Source: Billgrantia gudaonensis
Lineage (GTDB): Bacteria > Pseudomonadota > Gammaproteobacteria > Pseudomonadales > Halomonadaceae
Direction of reading: 5' to 3'
Length of the DNA: 64,000 nucleotides
Assembly (NCBI RefSeq): GCF_900100195.1
Contig: NZ_FNES01000008.1
Span: 62,001-126,000 of the forward strand
The notes beneath the pieces are model-generated. The model was given only the letters and a program-made list of their open reading frames with translations, did no database searches and was not told where the DNA came from. Positions 54,079 through 63,930 of this stretch are shown one piece after another. Position 1 is the stretch's first letter, and every line of letters starts with the position of its first letter. Made by a program: the position numbers and the translations under genes.

Positions 54079-55323
54079 CTAGAAGCGGTCGGCGCGGAAG
54101 GGCGCCATGTCCACCACTGGCGTCTCTCCTTCCATCATCTCCGCCAGCACGCGGCCCGTCACGGGTCCGAGGGTGAACCCCTGATGCCCATGACCGAAAG
54201 CGAACCATAACCCGTCATGGCGCGGTGCCGGACCGATCACCGGTTTCATGTCCGGCAGGCACGGCCGCGCACCCTGCCAGGGCTGCGGATCCAGGCGTTC
54301 GCCGAGACCGGGATAGAGGCGGCGCGCGGCGGCTTCGGCGGTGGCCAGCTGTCCGTAGCGAGGCGGGGCGTCGAGGCGTTCGAGCTCGGCGCCGGTCGTC
54401 AAGCGAGTACCGGCCTGCATGGGAGCCAGAATGTAACCGACTTCGACATCGGCCACCCAATGGGCCAGCCGAGTCGACTCGCCGCCGTCGAAATGCATAT
54501 GGTAGCCGCGCTTGACGAAGGTGGGCAGACGATAGCCGAGGGTTCTCAGCCACGACCCCGACCACGGGCCCAGTGCGACCACCACATCCTGAGCCTCCTC
54601 GATGCCGGCATCCGTCTCGACGCGCCAGCCGCTGGCCGTCTGGGTCACCCGCTGCAGTGAAGCTTCGAGATAGCGCCCCCCTTCGTGCAGAAAGGCATCG
54701 GCATAGGCCCCGACCAGGGCGCCGGGGTCGACCACGCCCCAGGAGTTGGTCCAGTGAATGGCTCCCGCCAAGGCATCCGACAGGGCCGGTTCGCGACGCC
54801 GAAGAGCTCCACCGTCGAGCACCTCGTGCGTCACTCCGAACCGTTCGGCTGCATCGACGGCCTCCCCGGCACGAGCGGCGAGACCGGCCGAATCGCGATA
54901 GACCTCCAGCCAGCCATCCTTGCGCACCAGGTGGTCGGCATTCGCCGCCTCGATCATCGGCGCATGCTCTTCGGTCGCATGCATGATCAGCGACGCATAT
55001 TCGGGAACGATGCGGGCATAGCGATGCCGTCCGGAGTGCCGCCAGTAATCGAACAGCGGACCGGCAGATTCGAGCATGCCGCGCCAGCCATAGCGGATGT
55101 CCGCCCGCCGATTGGGCAAAACGGCCAACAGCTTGCCAATGGACCGAGGAAACGGATAGGGGCGTACCGCCTCGCGCTGGATCAGTCCACCGTTGCCGAA
55201 GGAGGTTTCCTTTCCCGGGGCACGACGGTCCACCAGCGTCACCGAGCGCCCCCTCCGCGCCAGGTGCCAGGCAATGGACACGCCGACCATGCCGGCTCCC
55301 AGAACGATGGTTTCGCGAGACAT
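54079..55323 (-). CDS. FAD-dependent amino acid oxidase/dehydrogenase (DadA-like)
   Basis: The 414-residue flavoprotein has an N-terminal dinucleotide-binding motif VLGAGMVGVSIAWHLARRGRSVTLVDRR and the DAO-family C terminus FAFGHGHQGFTLGPVTGRVLAEMM. The segment DRRAPGKETSFGNGGLIQ is typical of D-amino acid dehydrogenases. No alr or other dad gene is adjacent, so the actual substrate (D-amino acid, sarcosine-type or other amine) is open. It would act at the membrane or in the cytoplasm with electrons going to the respiratory chain. Confidence 0.85.
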   Translation of the reverse strand: MSRETIVLGAGMVGVSIAWHLARRGRSVTLVDRRAPGKETSFGNGGLIQREAVRPYPFPRSIGKLLAVLPNRRADIRYGWRGMLESAGPLFDYWRHSGRHRYARIVPEYASLIMHATEEHAPMIEAANADHLVRKDGWLEVYRDSAGLAARAGEAVDAAERFGVTHEVLDGGALRRREPALSDALAGAIHWTNSWGVVDPGALVGAYADAFLHEGGRYLEASLQRVTQTASGWRVETDAGIEEAQDVVVALGPWSGSWLRTLGYRLPTFVKRGYHMHFDGGESTRLAHWVADVEVGYILAPMQAGTRLTTGAELERLDAPPRYGQLATAEAAARRLYPGLGERLDPQPWQGARPCLPDMKPVIGPAPRHDGLWFAFGHGHQGFTLGPVTGRVLAEMMEGETPVVDMAPFRADRF

Positions 55324-55505
55324 GCTTCTCCTCCGGATGAACGAACGATGACCCCGCCGGCAACCGCTGGAGCGGCGATGAAAAGGACTGTCGCATCAGC
55401 AATGCCACTCGGGGCCGATCCGCCGACAGGTCTACGGGACCTACGGCGGCGAAGCGACATTCTAGCAGGCTGCTCGTAGCGGCGCCGAGCCACGGCGGAC
55501 GACAT

Positions 55506-55970
55506 TCAGCCCTCGGAGGCAGCGTCCTGCGCCTGAAGCTTGGTTCGAATGAAGTCGGAGTGACTGACGTGAAGCAGATCGGCAAGCCGACGGATACGGT
55601 GCTCCTCCAGGTGGTGCGCCTCGCCGTCGGCAAGTGCCAGGGTCCACATCATGCGTACCAGTTCGCAGCGGCTGGCATAACCGTAGTGCTGCTTGATGAG
55701 GCTGACGAACTGATAGTGGTCGACCGCTTGCTCCGCTTCCTCTCCGGCCAACTGCATCAGTTCGTCGAGGGCGGCAGCATCGAGAGAGAAGCGTCGTCCC
55801 AACTGCTCGCGCAGCAACGCCAGTTCGCGCTCGTCGAGATGATAATCGGCTCGCGCCACCTCGAAGAGCAGAGCCGCCGTTGCCAGCTCCAGAGTGGCGG
55901 TGGAAGTATCGGTATCGTTCCCCGGATCGGCCAGTGTCTGCTGAAAGAAACGTTGAATCTTGTCGAGCAT
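55506..55970 (-). CDS. TerB-like tellurite resistance family protein
   Basis: A 154-residue helical cytoplasmic protein of the TerB type: ALLFEVARADYHLDERELALLREQL and MMWTLALADGEAHHLEEHRIRRLADLL carry paired acidic residues that bind metals in this fold. The N-terminal 30 residues are hydrophilic. No other ter gene is present, so it is probably a stand-alone DUF533/TerB-like protein rather than part of a resistance operon. ATG 55970 follows GGAG at 6 bases. Function unknown. Confidence 0.8.
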   Translation of the reverse strand: MLDKIQRFFQQTLADPGNDTDTSTATLELATAALLFEVARADYHLDERELALLREQLGRRFSLDAAALDELMQLAGEEAEQAVDHYQFVSLIKQHYGYASRCELVRMMWTLALADGEAHHLEEHRIRRLADLLHVSHSDFIRTKLQAQDAASEG

Positions 55971-56029
55971 GTCGGGCTCCTTAGCGGTACGCAGATGGGA
56001 CAGAAGACGTCTGGCCACGTTCCCCGCCA

Positions 56030-56722
56030 TCACCCCAGCGCGTCGGCAATGCCTTGAACCACATAGTCGCGGGCGACGCCGATGTGGTAATCGATCGCCT
56101 CGCGGCAGCGCCCCTCATCGCCACTCGCCAAGGCATCCAGCAGGCTCCAGTGGGAAGTCGCGATACTGTCCGGATCGGCATGAGTCTTGCCGATCAAGGC
56201 AATGCAGAGGCGCAGTTCGTGGGACAAGCCATCGAACGCCTTGAGCAGGCGACGGTTACCGGCCAGCTCGATCATCTGCCGGTGAAAGGCCAGGTCCTCT
56301 TCGATCTTGCGGCTCTCGCTATCGCTCGCCGCCGCCTCGCACATGCGCTCCACCTGCTCGAAGAGAACGCGTTCCGCCGCGGCATCATAGCGCGCCATCA
56401 GCCGCCCCATGGCGTGCCGTTCCAGGCACAGACGCAGATCGAAGACGTCTCCCAATTCGGCTGCATCCAACGCGCGCACGAAGAATCCGCGCCGCGGCTG
56501 CGAGACCAGCAGGCCGCGACTTTCGAGCAGCCGCGCCGCTTCGCGCACTGGAGCCCGGCTGACGCCCAGGTCACGAGCGAGCTGCACTTCGGAGAGGCGT
56601 TCACCGGGAGCGAACCGCTGGCTGATGATGGCCTGGGTCAGATAATCGGCCACCTGCTCGACCAGATTGCGCTGCTGGATGAAGGGCACGTGCCGGCTAG
56701 CGTCTGAAGATGGCGCGGACAT
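56030..56722 (-). CDS. GntR-family regulator with FCD domain, divergent from a peptide importer
   Basis: The 230-residue regulator has a GntR winged helix (VADYLTQAIISQRFAPGERLSEVQLARDLGVSRAPVREAARLLESRGLL) and a helical FCD ligand domain with metal-binding-type residues (DLRLCLERHAMG, DLAFHRQMIELA, HWSLLDAL). It is divergent from the ABC importer operon across 197 bases, so it probably controls that operon and itself. The TGTCGAC motifs in that gap are likely sites. Confidence 0.88.
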   Translation of the reverse strand: MSAPSSDASRHVPFIQQRNLVEQVADYLTQAIISQRFAPGERLSEVQLARDLGVSRAPVREAARLLESRGLLVSQPRRGFFVRALDAAELGDVFDLRLCLERHAMGRLMARYDAAAERVLFEQVERMCEAAASDSESRKIEEDLAFHRQMIELAGNRRLLKAFDGLSHELRLCIALIGKTHADPDSIATSHWSLLDALASGDEGRCREAIDYHIGVARDYVVQGIADALG

Positions 56723-56773
56723 GGCGAATCGACTCGAAGGATACCTGGCTACAGTATGAACGAAGCACCCTGT

Positions 56774-56805
56774 TTGTCGACCGTCGATTGACGACTGTCG
56801 ACAGT
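56774..56805. promoter_or_regulatory. Candidate operators (TGTCGAC pair, ACTGTCGACAGT palindrome)
   Basis: TTGTCGAC at 56774-56781 and the perfect 12-base palindrome ACTGTCGACAGT at 56794-56805 lie in the intergenic space between the GntR gene and the ABC importer. The two centres are about 21 bases apart, two helical turns. This is a good candidate for GntR binding. Confidence 0.45.
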
Positions 56806-56919
56806 ATTTAGCGGCACTGCTATGTTCAGAACGGACCCGGAAAACAACGGTAACGATACCGGGCGCGACAATACCGCACCTCCGCTCGACAACAGCATCA
56901 ACAAGACTGGAGCAGGACG

Positions 56920-58476
56920 ATGAAGACACCTATCGCCATTGCCGTGGCCGCTGCGGCATCTCTTGGCACCACCGCCATCACGGCCGACGAGCCCAAGTCC
57001 GGCGGCGTGATCGACACCATCATTCAGCCGGAGCCGCCGGGCCTGGTACTGGGCATGATCCAGAACGCCCCCACCCGCACGGTGGCCGGCAACATCTACG
57101 AAGGCCTGCTGCGCTACGACACCGATCTGGAACCCATGCCACAGCTCGCCGAATCGTGGGAGATCAGTGACGACGGCCTCACCTACACCTTCCATCTGCG
57201 TGACGACGTCACCTGGCACGATGGCGAGCCCTTCACCGCCGAGGACGTGGTGTTCTCCGCCGACGTCTTCCATCGCGAGCTCAACCCCAGCGCTCGCGCG
57301 GTGCTGCAGCACATCGAATCCATCGAAGCCCTCGACGAACACACCGTCGAATTCACTCTCGAGAAGCCCTTCGGTCCCTTCCTGATCTCCTTCGAGGCCG
57401 GCACCTTCACCATGGTGCCCGAGCACATCTACGCGGGCACCGAGTTCCGCGACAACGAGGCCAACAATCACCCCATCGGCACCGGCCCATTCAAGTTCGA
57501 CAGCTGGGACCGCGGCACCGTGATCCAACTGGTCAAGAACGAAGACTACTACGAGGAAGACCTGCCGTATCTCGACGGCATCAACTGGCACATCATTCCT
57601 GACGGCGCCTCGCGGGCCGTGGCCTACGAGAACGGCACCGTCGACGTGCTGCCCTACGGCACGGTCGAAAATTTCGACATTCCCCGTCTCACCGAGATGG
57701 ACAATACCTGTGTGACCGACAAGGGGCACGAATACTTCAGCCCCTTCGCCATGCTGTGGATGAACAATCGCGAAGGCCCTACCGCCGACAAGCGCTTCCG
57801 CCAGGCGGTGATGTACGCCATGGATCGCGAGTTCGCCCGCGACGTGCTGTGGAATGGTCTGGGGCAGGTGCCGCTGGGTGCGTTCGGCTCCAATGCCAGG
57901 TTCCAGAACGACGATCTCGCCCCCTACGACCACGACCCCGAACGCGCTCGCGAGCTGCTCGACGAGATGGGTTATGACGGCGAGGAGGTGCGCCTGCTGC
58001 CGCTGCCCTACGGCGAGACTTGGACGCGCTGGGCCGAGGCCGTGCAGCAGAACCTGAAGGAAGTGGGCATCGAGGTGCGTACCGAGGCCACCGACGTGGG
58101 CGGCTGGAACCAGCGCCTGGGCGACTGGGATTACGACCTCGCCTTCACGTACCTCTACCAGTACGGCGATCCCGCCCTGGGCATCTCGCGCACCTACCTT
58201 TCCGACAACATCGAGAAAGGCTCGCCCTGGAACAACGTCGAGGGCTACGAGAACGAGCGGGTCGACGAGCTGTTCAACGCTGCCGCCACGGCCTTCCCCG
58301 ATGAAGAGCGCGAGAAGCTCTACCACGAGGTGCAGGAAATCCTTCAGGAGGACGTGCCGGTAGGCTGGCTGCTGGAGCTCGGTTTCCCGACGATCTATCG
58401 CTGTGACGTCAAGAACCTGGTGACTTCCGGCGTCGGAGTCAACGATGGGTTCAAGGACGCTTGGCTCGATCGCTGA
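56920..58476 (+). CDS. Dipeptide-type ABC transporter substrate-binding protein
   Basis: A periplasmic family-5 binding protein of 518 residues. The signal peptide covers about residues 1-22 (AIAVAAAASLGTTAITA). Family signatures: YEGLLRYDTDLEPMPQLAESWEISDDGLTYTFHLRDDVTWHDGEPFTAEDVVFS in pieces (LAESWEISDDG, HLRDDVTWHDG). Closest in pattern to DppA/GsiB-like proteins. The ligand is not read from sequence. It starts a six-gene or longer operon and is followed by a strong hairpin. Confidence 0.93.
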   Translation: MKTPIAIAVAAAASLGTTAITADEPKSGGVIDTIIQPEPPGLVLGMIQNAPTRTVAGNIYEGLLRYDTDLEPMPQLAESWEISDDGLTYTFHLRDDVTWHDGEPFTAEDVVFSADVFHRELNPSARAVLQHIESIEALDEHTVEFTLEKPFGPFLISFEAGTFTMVPEHIYAGTEFRDNEANNHPIGTGPFKFDSWDRGTVIQLVKNEDYYEEDLPYLDGINWHIIPDGASRAVAYENGTVDVLPYGTVENFDIPRLTEMDNTCVTDKGHEYFSPFAMLWMNNREGPTADKRFRQAVMYAMDREFARDVLWNGLGQVPLGAFGSNARFQNDDLAPYDHDPERARELLDEMGYDGEEVRLLPLPYGETWTRWAEAVQQNLKEVGIEVRTEATDVGGWNQRLGDWDYDLAFTYLYQYGDPALGISRTYLSDNIEKGSPWNNVEGYENERVDELFNAAATAFPDEEREKLYHEVQEILQEDVPVGWLLELGFPTIYRCDVKNLVTSGVGVNDGFKDAWLDR

Positions 58477-58493
58477 TGGCCAGCCCATGATCG

Positions 58494-58521
58494 GTGAAGG
58501 ACGGCGGACGCCGTCCTTCAC
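58494..58521 (+). other. Intercistronic stem-loop after the binding-protein gene
   Basis: A perfect 12-bp stem (GTGAAGGACGGC / GCCGTCCTTCAC) with loop GGAC, 17 bases after the binding-protein stop. No T-run. Same layout as the hairpin after the TRAP binding-protein gene. Confidence 0.6.
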
Positions 58522-58548
58522 GCCACGCACGTCGTCCGAGGCACTCGC

Positions 58549-59526
58549 ATGCTCTACGCTCGACTGATCGCTTCACGGCTCGTCAAGGCCGTGATCGTGC
58601 TCTTCCTCATCATCATCTTCAACTTCGTCCTCATCCAGCTGGCCCCCGGGGATCCGGCTGCCATCCTGGCCGGCGAGGCCGGTGCCACCGACGAGGAGTT
58701 CCTGAACCAGCTACGCGAGCGTTTCGGGCTCGACCAGCCGATGTACGTGCAGCTCTGGCATTACGTCTCGGGCATCGCCACGCTGGATTTCGGTTTCTCC
58801 TATCGTCAGCAGATGCCGGTGCTCGACCTGATCCTGGCGCGCCTTCCCGCCACGCTGCTGCTCACCGGCACCGCCTTCGTGCTCTCTCTGGGCCTGGGCA
58901 TCCTCGCCGGCTCCTTGGCTGCCGCCCGTGTCAAGAAGCCCTCCGGCTCGCTGATCATGGCACTGGCCCTGCTCTTCTACGCCACGCCGCTGTTCTGGGT
59001 CGCACTCATGGCCGTGGTGCTGTTCTCGGTCTACCTGGAATGGCTCCCCGCCTACGGCATGCTCACCGTCGGTGCCGGGCATACCGGGCTGGCCCTGGCG
59101 CTGGACGTGGGCAAGCACCTCATCCTGCCCGCCACGACCCTCGCGCTGTTCTTCATGGCGATCTACACGCGCATGACCCGCGCCTCGATGATCGAGGCGT
59201 CGCAGCAGGACTACGTCAAGACGGCCCGCGCCAAGGGACTCAGCAACGGCGTCATCCAGCGACGTCATATCCTGCGCAATGCACTGTTGCCGATCATCAC
59301 CCTGGCCGGCCTCCAGGCGGGACAGATGGTGGGCGGTGCCATTCTCACCGAGACGGTGTTCGCCTGGCCCGGAATCGGCCGGCTGATGTTCGAAGCGTTG
59401 CAGCAACGCGACTACAACCTGCTACTCGGCATCTTCTTCTTCTCGGCGGCGCTAGTGATTCTCTTCAACATCGTCACCGACCTCGTCTATCGCCTGGCCG
59501 ACCCGCGCATCAAGGAGGCCCCATGA
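58549..59526 (+). CDS. Peptide-type ABC transporter permease (DppB-like)
   Basis: The 325-residue permease has six membrane helices and the DppB/GsiC signature FVLIQLAPGDPAAILAGEAGATDEEFLNQLRERFGLDQPM, then the EAA loop DYVKTARAKGLSNGVIQRRHILRNA. It overlaps the next permease gene by 4 bases (ATGA), so both are translated together. Confidence 0.93.
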   Translation: MLYARLIASRLVKAVIVLFLIIIFNFVLIQLAPGDPAAILAGEAGATDEEFLNQLRERFGLDQPMYVQLWHYVSGIATLDFGFSYRQQMPVLDLILARLPATLLLTGTAFVLSLGLGILAGSLAAARVKKPSGSLIMALALLFYATPLFWVALMAVVLFSVYLEWLPAYGMLTVGAGHTGLALALDVGKHLILPATTLALFFMAIYTRMTRASMIEASQQDYVKTARAKGLSNGVIQRRHILRNALLPIITLAGLQAGQMVGGAILTETVFAWPGIGRLMFEALQQRDYNLLLGIFFFSAALVILFNIVTDLVYRLADPRIKEAP

Positions 59527-60359
59527 GCTTCTTCGCCCGCTTCGCCCAGAACCGCGGCGCCCTGATCGGCGTGATCATCCTCGCAGTGATCATCGCCATG
59601 GCGGCCCTGGCACCGTTTCTCTACCCTGAATCGCCCTGGCGCATGGTACAGCGCCCGTTCCTCCCACCGCTGGAAATGGACGGTTTCCCGTTGGGCACCG
59701 ACACCATGGGCCGCAACGTCGCTGCCGGTCTGATGCACGGCGCCTGGGTATCGCTGCTCATCGGCTTCGTCTCGACCAGCGTCGCCCTGCTCATCGGCGT
59801 TCCACTCGGCGCCGTGGCCGGCTATTACGGCGGGCTGATCGACGACGGCCTGATGCGCTTCACCGAATTCTTCCAGACCATTCCCAACTTCGCGCTGGCC
59901 ATCGTGCTGGTGGCCATCATGCAGCCCAGCGTGACCTCCATCGTACTGGCCATCGCTCTGGTGAGCTGGCCGCCGGTAGCACGCCTGGTGCGGGCCGAAT
60001 TCCTGTCGCTGCGCCATCGCGAGTACGTGGAAGCCGCCCGCCTGGTAGGCCAGGGCAACGCCACCATCATCCTGCGCCAGATCCTGCCCAACACCCTGTC
60101 GCCCATCATCGTGCTCGCCTCGCTGATGGTGGCCACCGCCATTCTGCTGGAATCCGCCCTCTCCTTCCTGGGGCTGGGCGACCCCAACGTGATGTCCTGG
60201 GGCTACATGATCGGCGCGGCGCGCACCGTGATCCGGCAGGCCTGGTGGCTCAGTTTCTTCCCCGGGGTGGCGATCTTGCTCACCGTGCTCGCCCTCAACC
60301 TGGTCGGCGAAGGGCTCGATGACGCCCTCAACCCCAAGCTCGCTCGCGAACGCTCATGA
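59523..60359 (+). CDS. Peptide-type ABC transporter permease (DppC-like)
   Basis: The 278-residue permease starts at ATG 59523, overlapping the previous stop by 4 bases. It has the DppC features PLGTDTMGRNVAAGLMHGAWVSLLIGF and the EAA loop EYVEAARLVGQGNATIILRQILPN. The large upstream open frame (from 58494) is a shadow. Confidence 0.93.
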   Translation: MSFFARFAQNRGALIGVIILAVIIAMAALAPFLYPESPWRMVQRPFLPPLEMDGFPLGTDTMGRNVAAGLMHGAWVSLLIGFVSTSVALLIGVPLGAVAGYYGGLIDDGLMRFTEFFQTIPNFALAIVLVAIMQPSVTSIVLAIALVSWPPVARLVRAEFLSLRHREYVEAARLVGQGNATIILRQILPNTLSPIIVLASLMVATAILLESALSFLGLGDPNVMSWGYMIGAARTVIRQAWWLSFFPGVAILLTVLALNLVGEGLDDALNPKLARERS

Positions 60360-60379
60360 GCTGCACGCAGGAGAACGTC

Positions 60380-61993
60380 ATGACTGAGACCGTATTGAGC
60401 ATTCGCGACCTGACTCTCGCTCTGCCCAAGGGGGCCGACCGGGCCTTCGCCGTGGAGCACGTCAGCTACGATGTGAGCGAGGGCGAAATCCTCTGCGTCG
60501 TCGGAGAATCCGGCTCCGGCAAGTCGATGGCCGCCAACGCCGTAATGGGGCTGCTGCCCAAGGGAGTGCACGCCACCGGCGGTGAAATATGGTTCGGTGG
60601 CCAGAACCTTTTGACCCTCGACGAACGAGCCCACCGCAGCTTGCGCGGCCTGCGCATCGGCATGATCTTCCAGGAACCGATGACCGCACTGAATCCGCTG
60701 ATGCGCGTGGGAGCCCAGATCGCCGAGGTGTTCGAAGCCCACGGCCGCCATACCCCGAAGGAGCGCCAGGCACGGGCCCTCGCTCTGCTCGAGGAGGTCG
60801 GCATTCCCCAGCCGGAGCGCGCCATTCGCGCCTACCCGTTCCAGCTCTCCGGTGGCCAGCGTCAGCGGGTGATGATCGCCATGGCGCTGGCGCTGGAGCC
60901 GGAATTGCTGATCGCCGATGAGCCCACCACGGCACTCGATGTCACCACCCAGGCACAGATTCTGAAGCTGATCCGCGATCTTCAGCAGCGACGCGGCATG
61001 GCAGTGATGTTCATCACCCATGACTTCGGCGTGGTCGCCGAAGTCGCCACCCGGGTGTGCGTGATGCGCGAAGGCGAGATCGTCGAACTGGGCGAGGCCC
61101 GGGAGGTGCTGGATCATCCCCGGCACGACTATACCCGGGCACTGATCGATGCCATCCCCAACGATGCCGTTCCCAACCGTCACCACGCTGCCGAAGCGCA
61201 GCCTCTCCTCGAGGTACGCCACCTGGACAAGGTATTCCGATCGCGTGGCGGGATGCTCAAACCCAGCCGGGAAGTCCACGCCCTCGACGACATCAGCTTC
61301 ACTCTGAGCCGAGGCGAGACCCTGGGCATCGTTGGCGAGTCGGGCTCCGGCAAGTCGACGCTGGGTCGCTGCGTGGTGCGTCTGGAACGACCGGATAGCG
61401 GACAACTGTTGCTCGACGGGGTCGATTTCACCACCCTCAAGGGCGAAACCCTGCGTCGCGGGCGTCGCCGGGTGCAGATGATATTCCAGGATCCCTATGC
61501 CTCGCTGAATCCTCGCACCCGGGTCGGCCTGGCCATCGCCCAGGGCCCCATCGCCAACGGCGTGCCTCGCGATCAGGCCCTGGCCAAGGCCGACGAACTG
61601 CTGGAGCTGGTGGGTCTGGGCGGCGTGGCCGACCGTTTTCCCCACGAATTCTCCGGCGGCCAGCGCCAACGCATCGGCATTGCCCGCGCCCTGGCACTCG
61701 AGCCGGAGCTGATCGTCGCCGACGAAGCGGTCTCGGCACTCGACGTTTCCATCCAGGCGCAGATCCTCGAGTTGCTCGAACGGCTGCAGCAAACTTTCTC
61801 GCTGTCGCTGCTGTTCATCACCCACGATCTGCGCGTCGCCGCCCAGATCTGCGACCGGCTGATCGTCATGCAGCACGGTCGCATCGTCGAGCACGGCACC
61901 GCCGAAGCGATCTTCCGCACGCCTCGGGCCGCCTACACACGCGAGCTGCTCGAAGCCATTCCGGGGCGGGATGCCGTGCTGGCCAGCGCCTGA
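60380..61993 (+). CDS. Peptide-type ABC transporter ATP-binding protein, fused DppD-DppF type
   Basis: A 537-residue fusion of two ABC ATPase domains. Domain 1: Walker [10 protein letters not shown], signature LSGGQRQRV, Walker [13 protein letters not shown]. Domain 2: Walker [10 protein letters not shown], signature FSGGQRQRI, Walker [13 protein letters not shown] (Pro replaced by Ala after DE). Both sites should be able to bind ATP. I chose ATG 60380, which has AGGAG 6 bases upstream; an in-frame ATG at 60356 overlaps the previous stop but has no ribosome site. Confidence 0.93.
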   Translation: MTETVLSIRDLTLALPKGADRAFAVEHVSYDVSEGEILCVVGESGSGKSMAANAVMGLLPKGVHATGGEIWFGGQNLLTLDERAHRSLRGLRIGMIFQEPMTALNPLMRVGAQIAEVFEAHGRHTPKERQARALALLEEVGIPQPERAIRAYPFQLSGGQRQRVMIAMALALEPELLIADEPTTALDVTTQAQILKLIRDLQQRRGMAVMFITHDFGVVAEVATRVCVMREGEIVELGEAREVLDHPRHDYTRALIDAIPNDAVPNRHHAAEAQPLLEVRHLDKVFRSRGGMLKPSREVHALDDISFTLSRGETLGIVGESGSGKSTLGRCVVRLERPDSGQLLLDGVDFTTLKGETLRRGRRRVQMIFQDPYASLNPRTRVGLAIAQGPIANGVPRDQALAKADELLELVGLGGVADRFPHEFSGGQRQRIGIARALALEPELIVADEAVSALDVSIQAQILELLERLQQTFSLSLLFITHDLRVAAQICDRLIVMQHGRIVEHGTAEAIFRTPRAAYTRELLEAIPGRDAVLASA

Positions 61994-62019
61994 TCCCCGC
62001 CCCTCTGCAAGGAGACCGA

Positions 62020-63423
62020 ATGGACGCCCTCCTCAATGACATCGCCACCGTCGTCGGCCAAGGCAACGTGCTCACCGGCGCCGACGTGGTCACCCGCCGC
62101 GTCGACTGGCTGAGCGGCGAGCCCTGTCGTGCCGGCGCCATCGTGCGCCCGGCCGATACCGACGAACTGGCGTCGGTGATGCGCCTCTGTCATGCCGCCC
62201 GCCAGCCGGTGGTCGCCCATGGCGGGCTCACCGGCCTGGTCCACGGCGCCACGACCGCCCCCCACGAGCTGGCGATCTCGCTGGAACGGCTGAGCGCTAT
62301 CGAGGCCCTCGACCCCATCGGCGGCACCCTGACCGTGCAGGCCGGAGTCCCCCTGCAGCGCGTGCAGGAAGCGGCCGAAGCCGAAGGGCTGCAGTTCCCC
62401 CTCGACCTGGGCGCTCGCGGCTCCTGTACCATCGGCGGCAACATCGCCACCAATGCCGGCGGGGTTCGGGTCATCCGCTACGGAATGATGCGTCAGCAAG
62501 TGCTGGGGCTCGAGGCGGTGCTGGCCGACGGCACCGTGGTCAGCTCGCTCAATCGCATGCTCAAGAACAACGCCGGCTACGACCTCAAGCAGTTGTTCAT
62601 CGGCAGCGAGGGGACATTGGGTATCGTCACCCGTGCCGTCCTCAAGCTGCAGCCGCGCCTGCCCAGCGAACAGACCGCCCTGGTGGCCTGCCCCGACTTC
62701 GAGGCTCTCACCGCTTTGCTGCGCCACCTGGGCCATCGTCTGGGCGGCGCCCTGGGCACCTTCGAGGTCATGTGGGACAACCACTATCGACTGCTGACCG
62801 AGGAGAGCGGCCGCCACGCGCCGCCCCTGGCACTCGGCGCCCCCTTCTACGTACTGGTCGAATCCCTGGGACTGGATCCGGAGCGCAACGCCGTTCAGTT
62901 CACCGAAGCCCTGGAAGCCGCCCTGGCCGATCGTCTGATCAGCGATGCCGTCGTGGCCCAATCGGCCACCCAGCGCGACGCTCTATGGGCCATACGCGAA
63001 GACATCGAGGGCTTGCTCCAGACCCTCGCTCCACTCTTCACCTTCGACATCAGCCTGCCCATTGCCGAGATGGCGACCTACGTCGCAGAGCTCGAAAGCG
63101 CGCTGGCCCGCGACTGGCCGGAGGGACGGCTGGTGGTGTTCGGCCACCTGGGCGACGGCAATCTGCACGTCTCTGTCAGCGTGGGAAGCGCCGAGCGCGA
63201 GGTTCGCTGCGCCGTGGAGCACCTCGTCTACGCTCCGCTCACCCCACTGGGCGGTTCGGTCTCCGCCGAACACGGCATCGGCCTGGAAAAGCGCGACTAC
63301 CTGTCGCTGTCGCGCAGCCCCGAAGAGATCGCGCTGATGCGCACCCTCAAGCGGGCCCTCGACCCTCACCATCTGCTCAACCCCCACAAGGTTCTGCCCC
63401 CTGCACCGGAGGACACCCCATGA
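62020..63423 (+). CDS. FAD-linked oxidase (GlcD / D-2-hydroxyacid dehydrogenase type)
   Basis: A 467-residue flavoprotein of the FAD_binding_4 family that oxidises 2-hydroxyacids such as D-lactate, glycolate or D-2-hydroxyglutarate. FAD-binding motif FPLDLGARGSCTIGGNIATNAGG and C-terminal FAD-oxidase_C with GHLGDGNLHVSV and SAEHGIGLEKRDYL, including His residues used for substrate or metal binding. It is cotranscribed with the importer, so it may use a hydroxyacid-containing substrate brought in by it. Exact substrate cannot be told from the family. Confidence 0.9.
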   Translation: MDALLNDIATVVGQGNVLTGADVVTRRVDWLSGEPCRAGAIVRPADTDELASVMRLCHAARQPVVAHGGLTGLVHGATTAPHELAISLERLSAIEALDPIGGTLTVQAGVPLQRVQEAAEAEGLQFPLDLGARGSCTIGGNIATNAGGVRVIRYGMMRQQVLGLEAVLADGTVVSSLNRMLKNNAGYDLKQLFIGSEGTLGIVTRAVLKLQPRLPSEQTALVACPDFEALTALLRHLGHRLGGALGTFEVMWDNHYRLLTEESGRHAPPLALGAPFYVLVESLGLDPERNAVQFTEALEAALADRLISDAVVAQSATQRDALWAIREDIEGLLQTLAPLFTFDISLPIAEMATYVAELESALARDWPEGRLVVFGHLGDGNLHVSVSVGSAEREVRCAVEHLVYAPLTPLGGSVSAEHGIGLEKRDYLSLSRSPEEIALMRTLKRALDPHHLLNPHKVLPPAPEDTP

Positions 63424-63866
63424 GCGTCACTCTCACCACGCCCACGCTGGCCGACCGCCCCCATTGGGAGCGGCTCTTCCGTGGCTATGCCGACTACTAC
63501 GGGCTGCCCGCCTCCCAAAGCACCCTGGATACGGTCTGGAACTGGATTCACGATGCCGAGGAGCCCTTCCACTGTCGCTTGGCAGTCACACCAGACGGCG
63601 AAGCCGTGGGGCTGATGCACTTCCGCGCCATGCCTTCACCGCTGCGCGGCACCCGGGTCGGCTTTCTGGACGACCTCTTCGTCGACCCGGGCCATCGCGG
63701 CAGCGGTGTCGTGGACGCCATGCTCGAAGGGCTCACCGCCGAAGCCCGTCACCTCGGCTGGCCCTTCGTACGCTGGATCACCCGCGAGCAGAACTATCGG
63801 GCACGTGCCGTCTACGACCGCTGGGCCACCCATACGGATTGGCAGACCTACCAGTTGGAAACCTGA
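63420..63866 (+). CDS. GNAT-family N-acetyltransferase
   Basis: A 148-residue acetyltransferase. The acetyl-CoA-binding motif A is DLFVDPGHRGSGVVDAMLEGL (about residues 82-102), and the end WITREQNYRARAVYDRW is typical of the fold. It starts at ATG 63420, overlapping the oxidase stop by 4 bases (ATGA). Substrate unknown; the setting suggests an amine or amino acid linked to the imported compound. Confidence 0.88.
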   Translation: MSVTLTTPTLADRPHWERLFRGYADYYGLPASQSTLDTVWNWIHDAEEPFHCRLAVTPDGEAVGLMHFRAMPSPLRGTRVGFLDDLFVDPGHRGSGVVDAMLEGLTAEARHLGWPFVRWITREQNYRARAVYDRWATHTDWQTYQLET

Positions 63867-63930
63867 ATCGGTTGCTGGATCCCGGTCGCCCGTTCAGCAT
63901 GAAACCACCCCACGACATCGAGAGGTTGCC

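Noticed and set aside
56749..58530. 593-codon open frame on the - strand opposite the importer binding-protein gene
   Set aside because: Mirror of a protein with signal peptide and family signatures; shadow frame.
60203..61894. 563-codon open frame on the - strand opposite the fused ATPase gene
   Set aside because: The sense strand has four intact ABC motifs; the antisense product has none.
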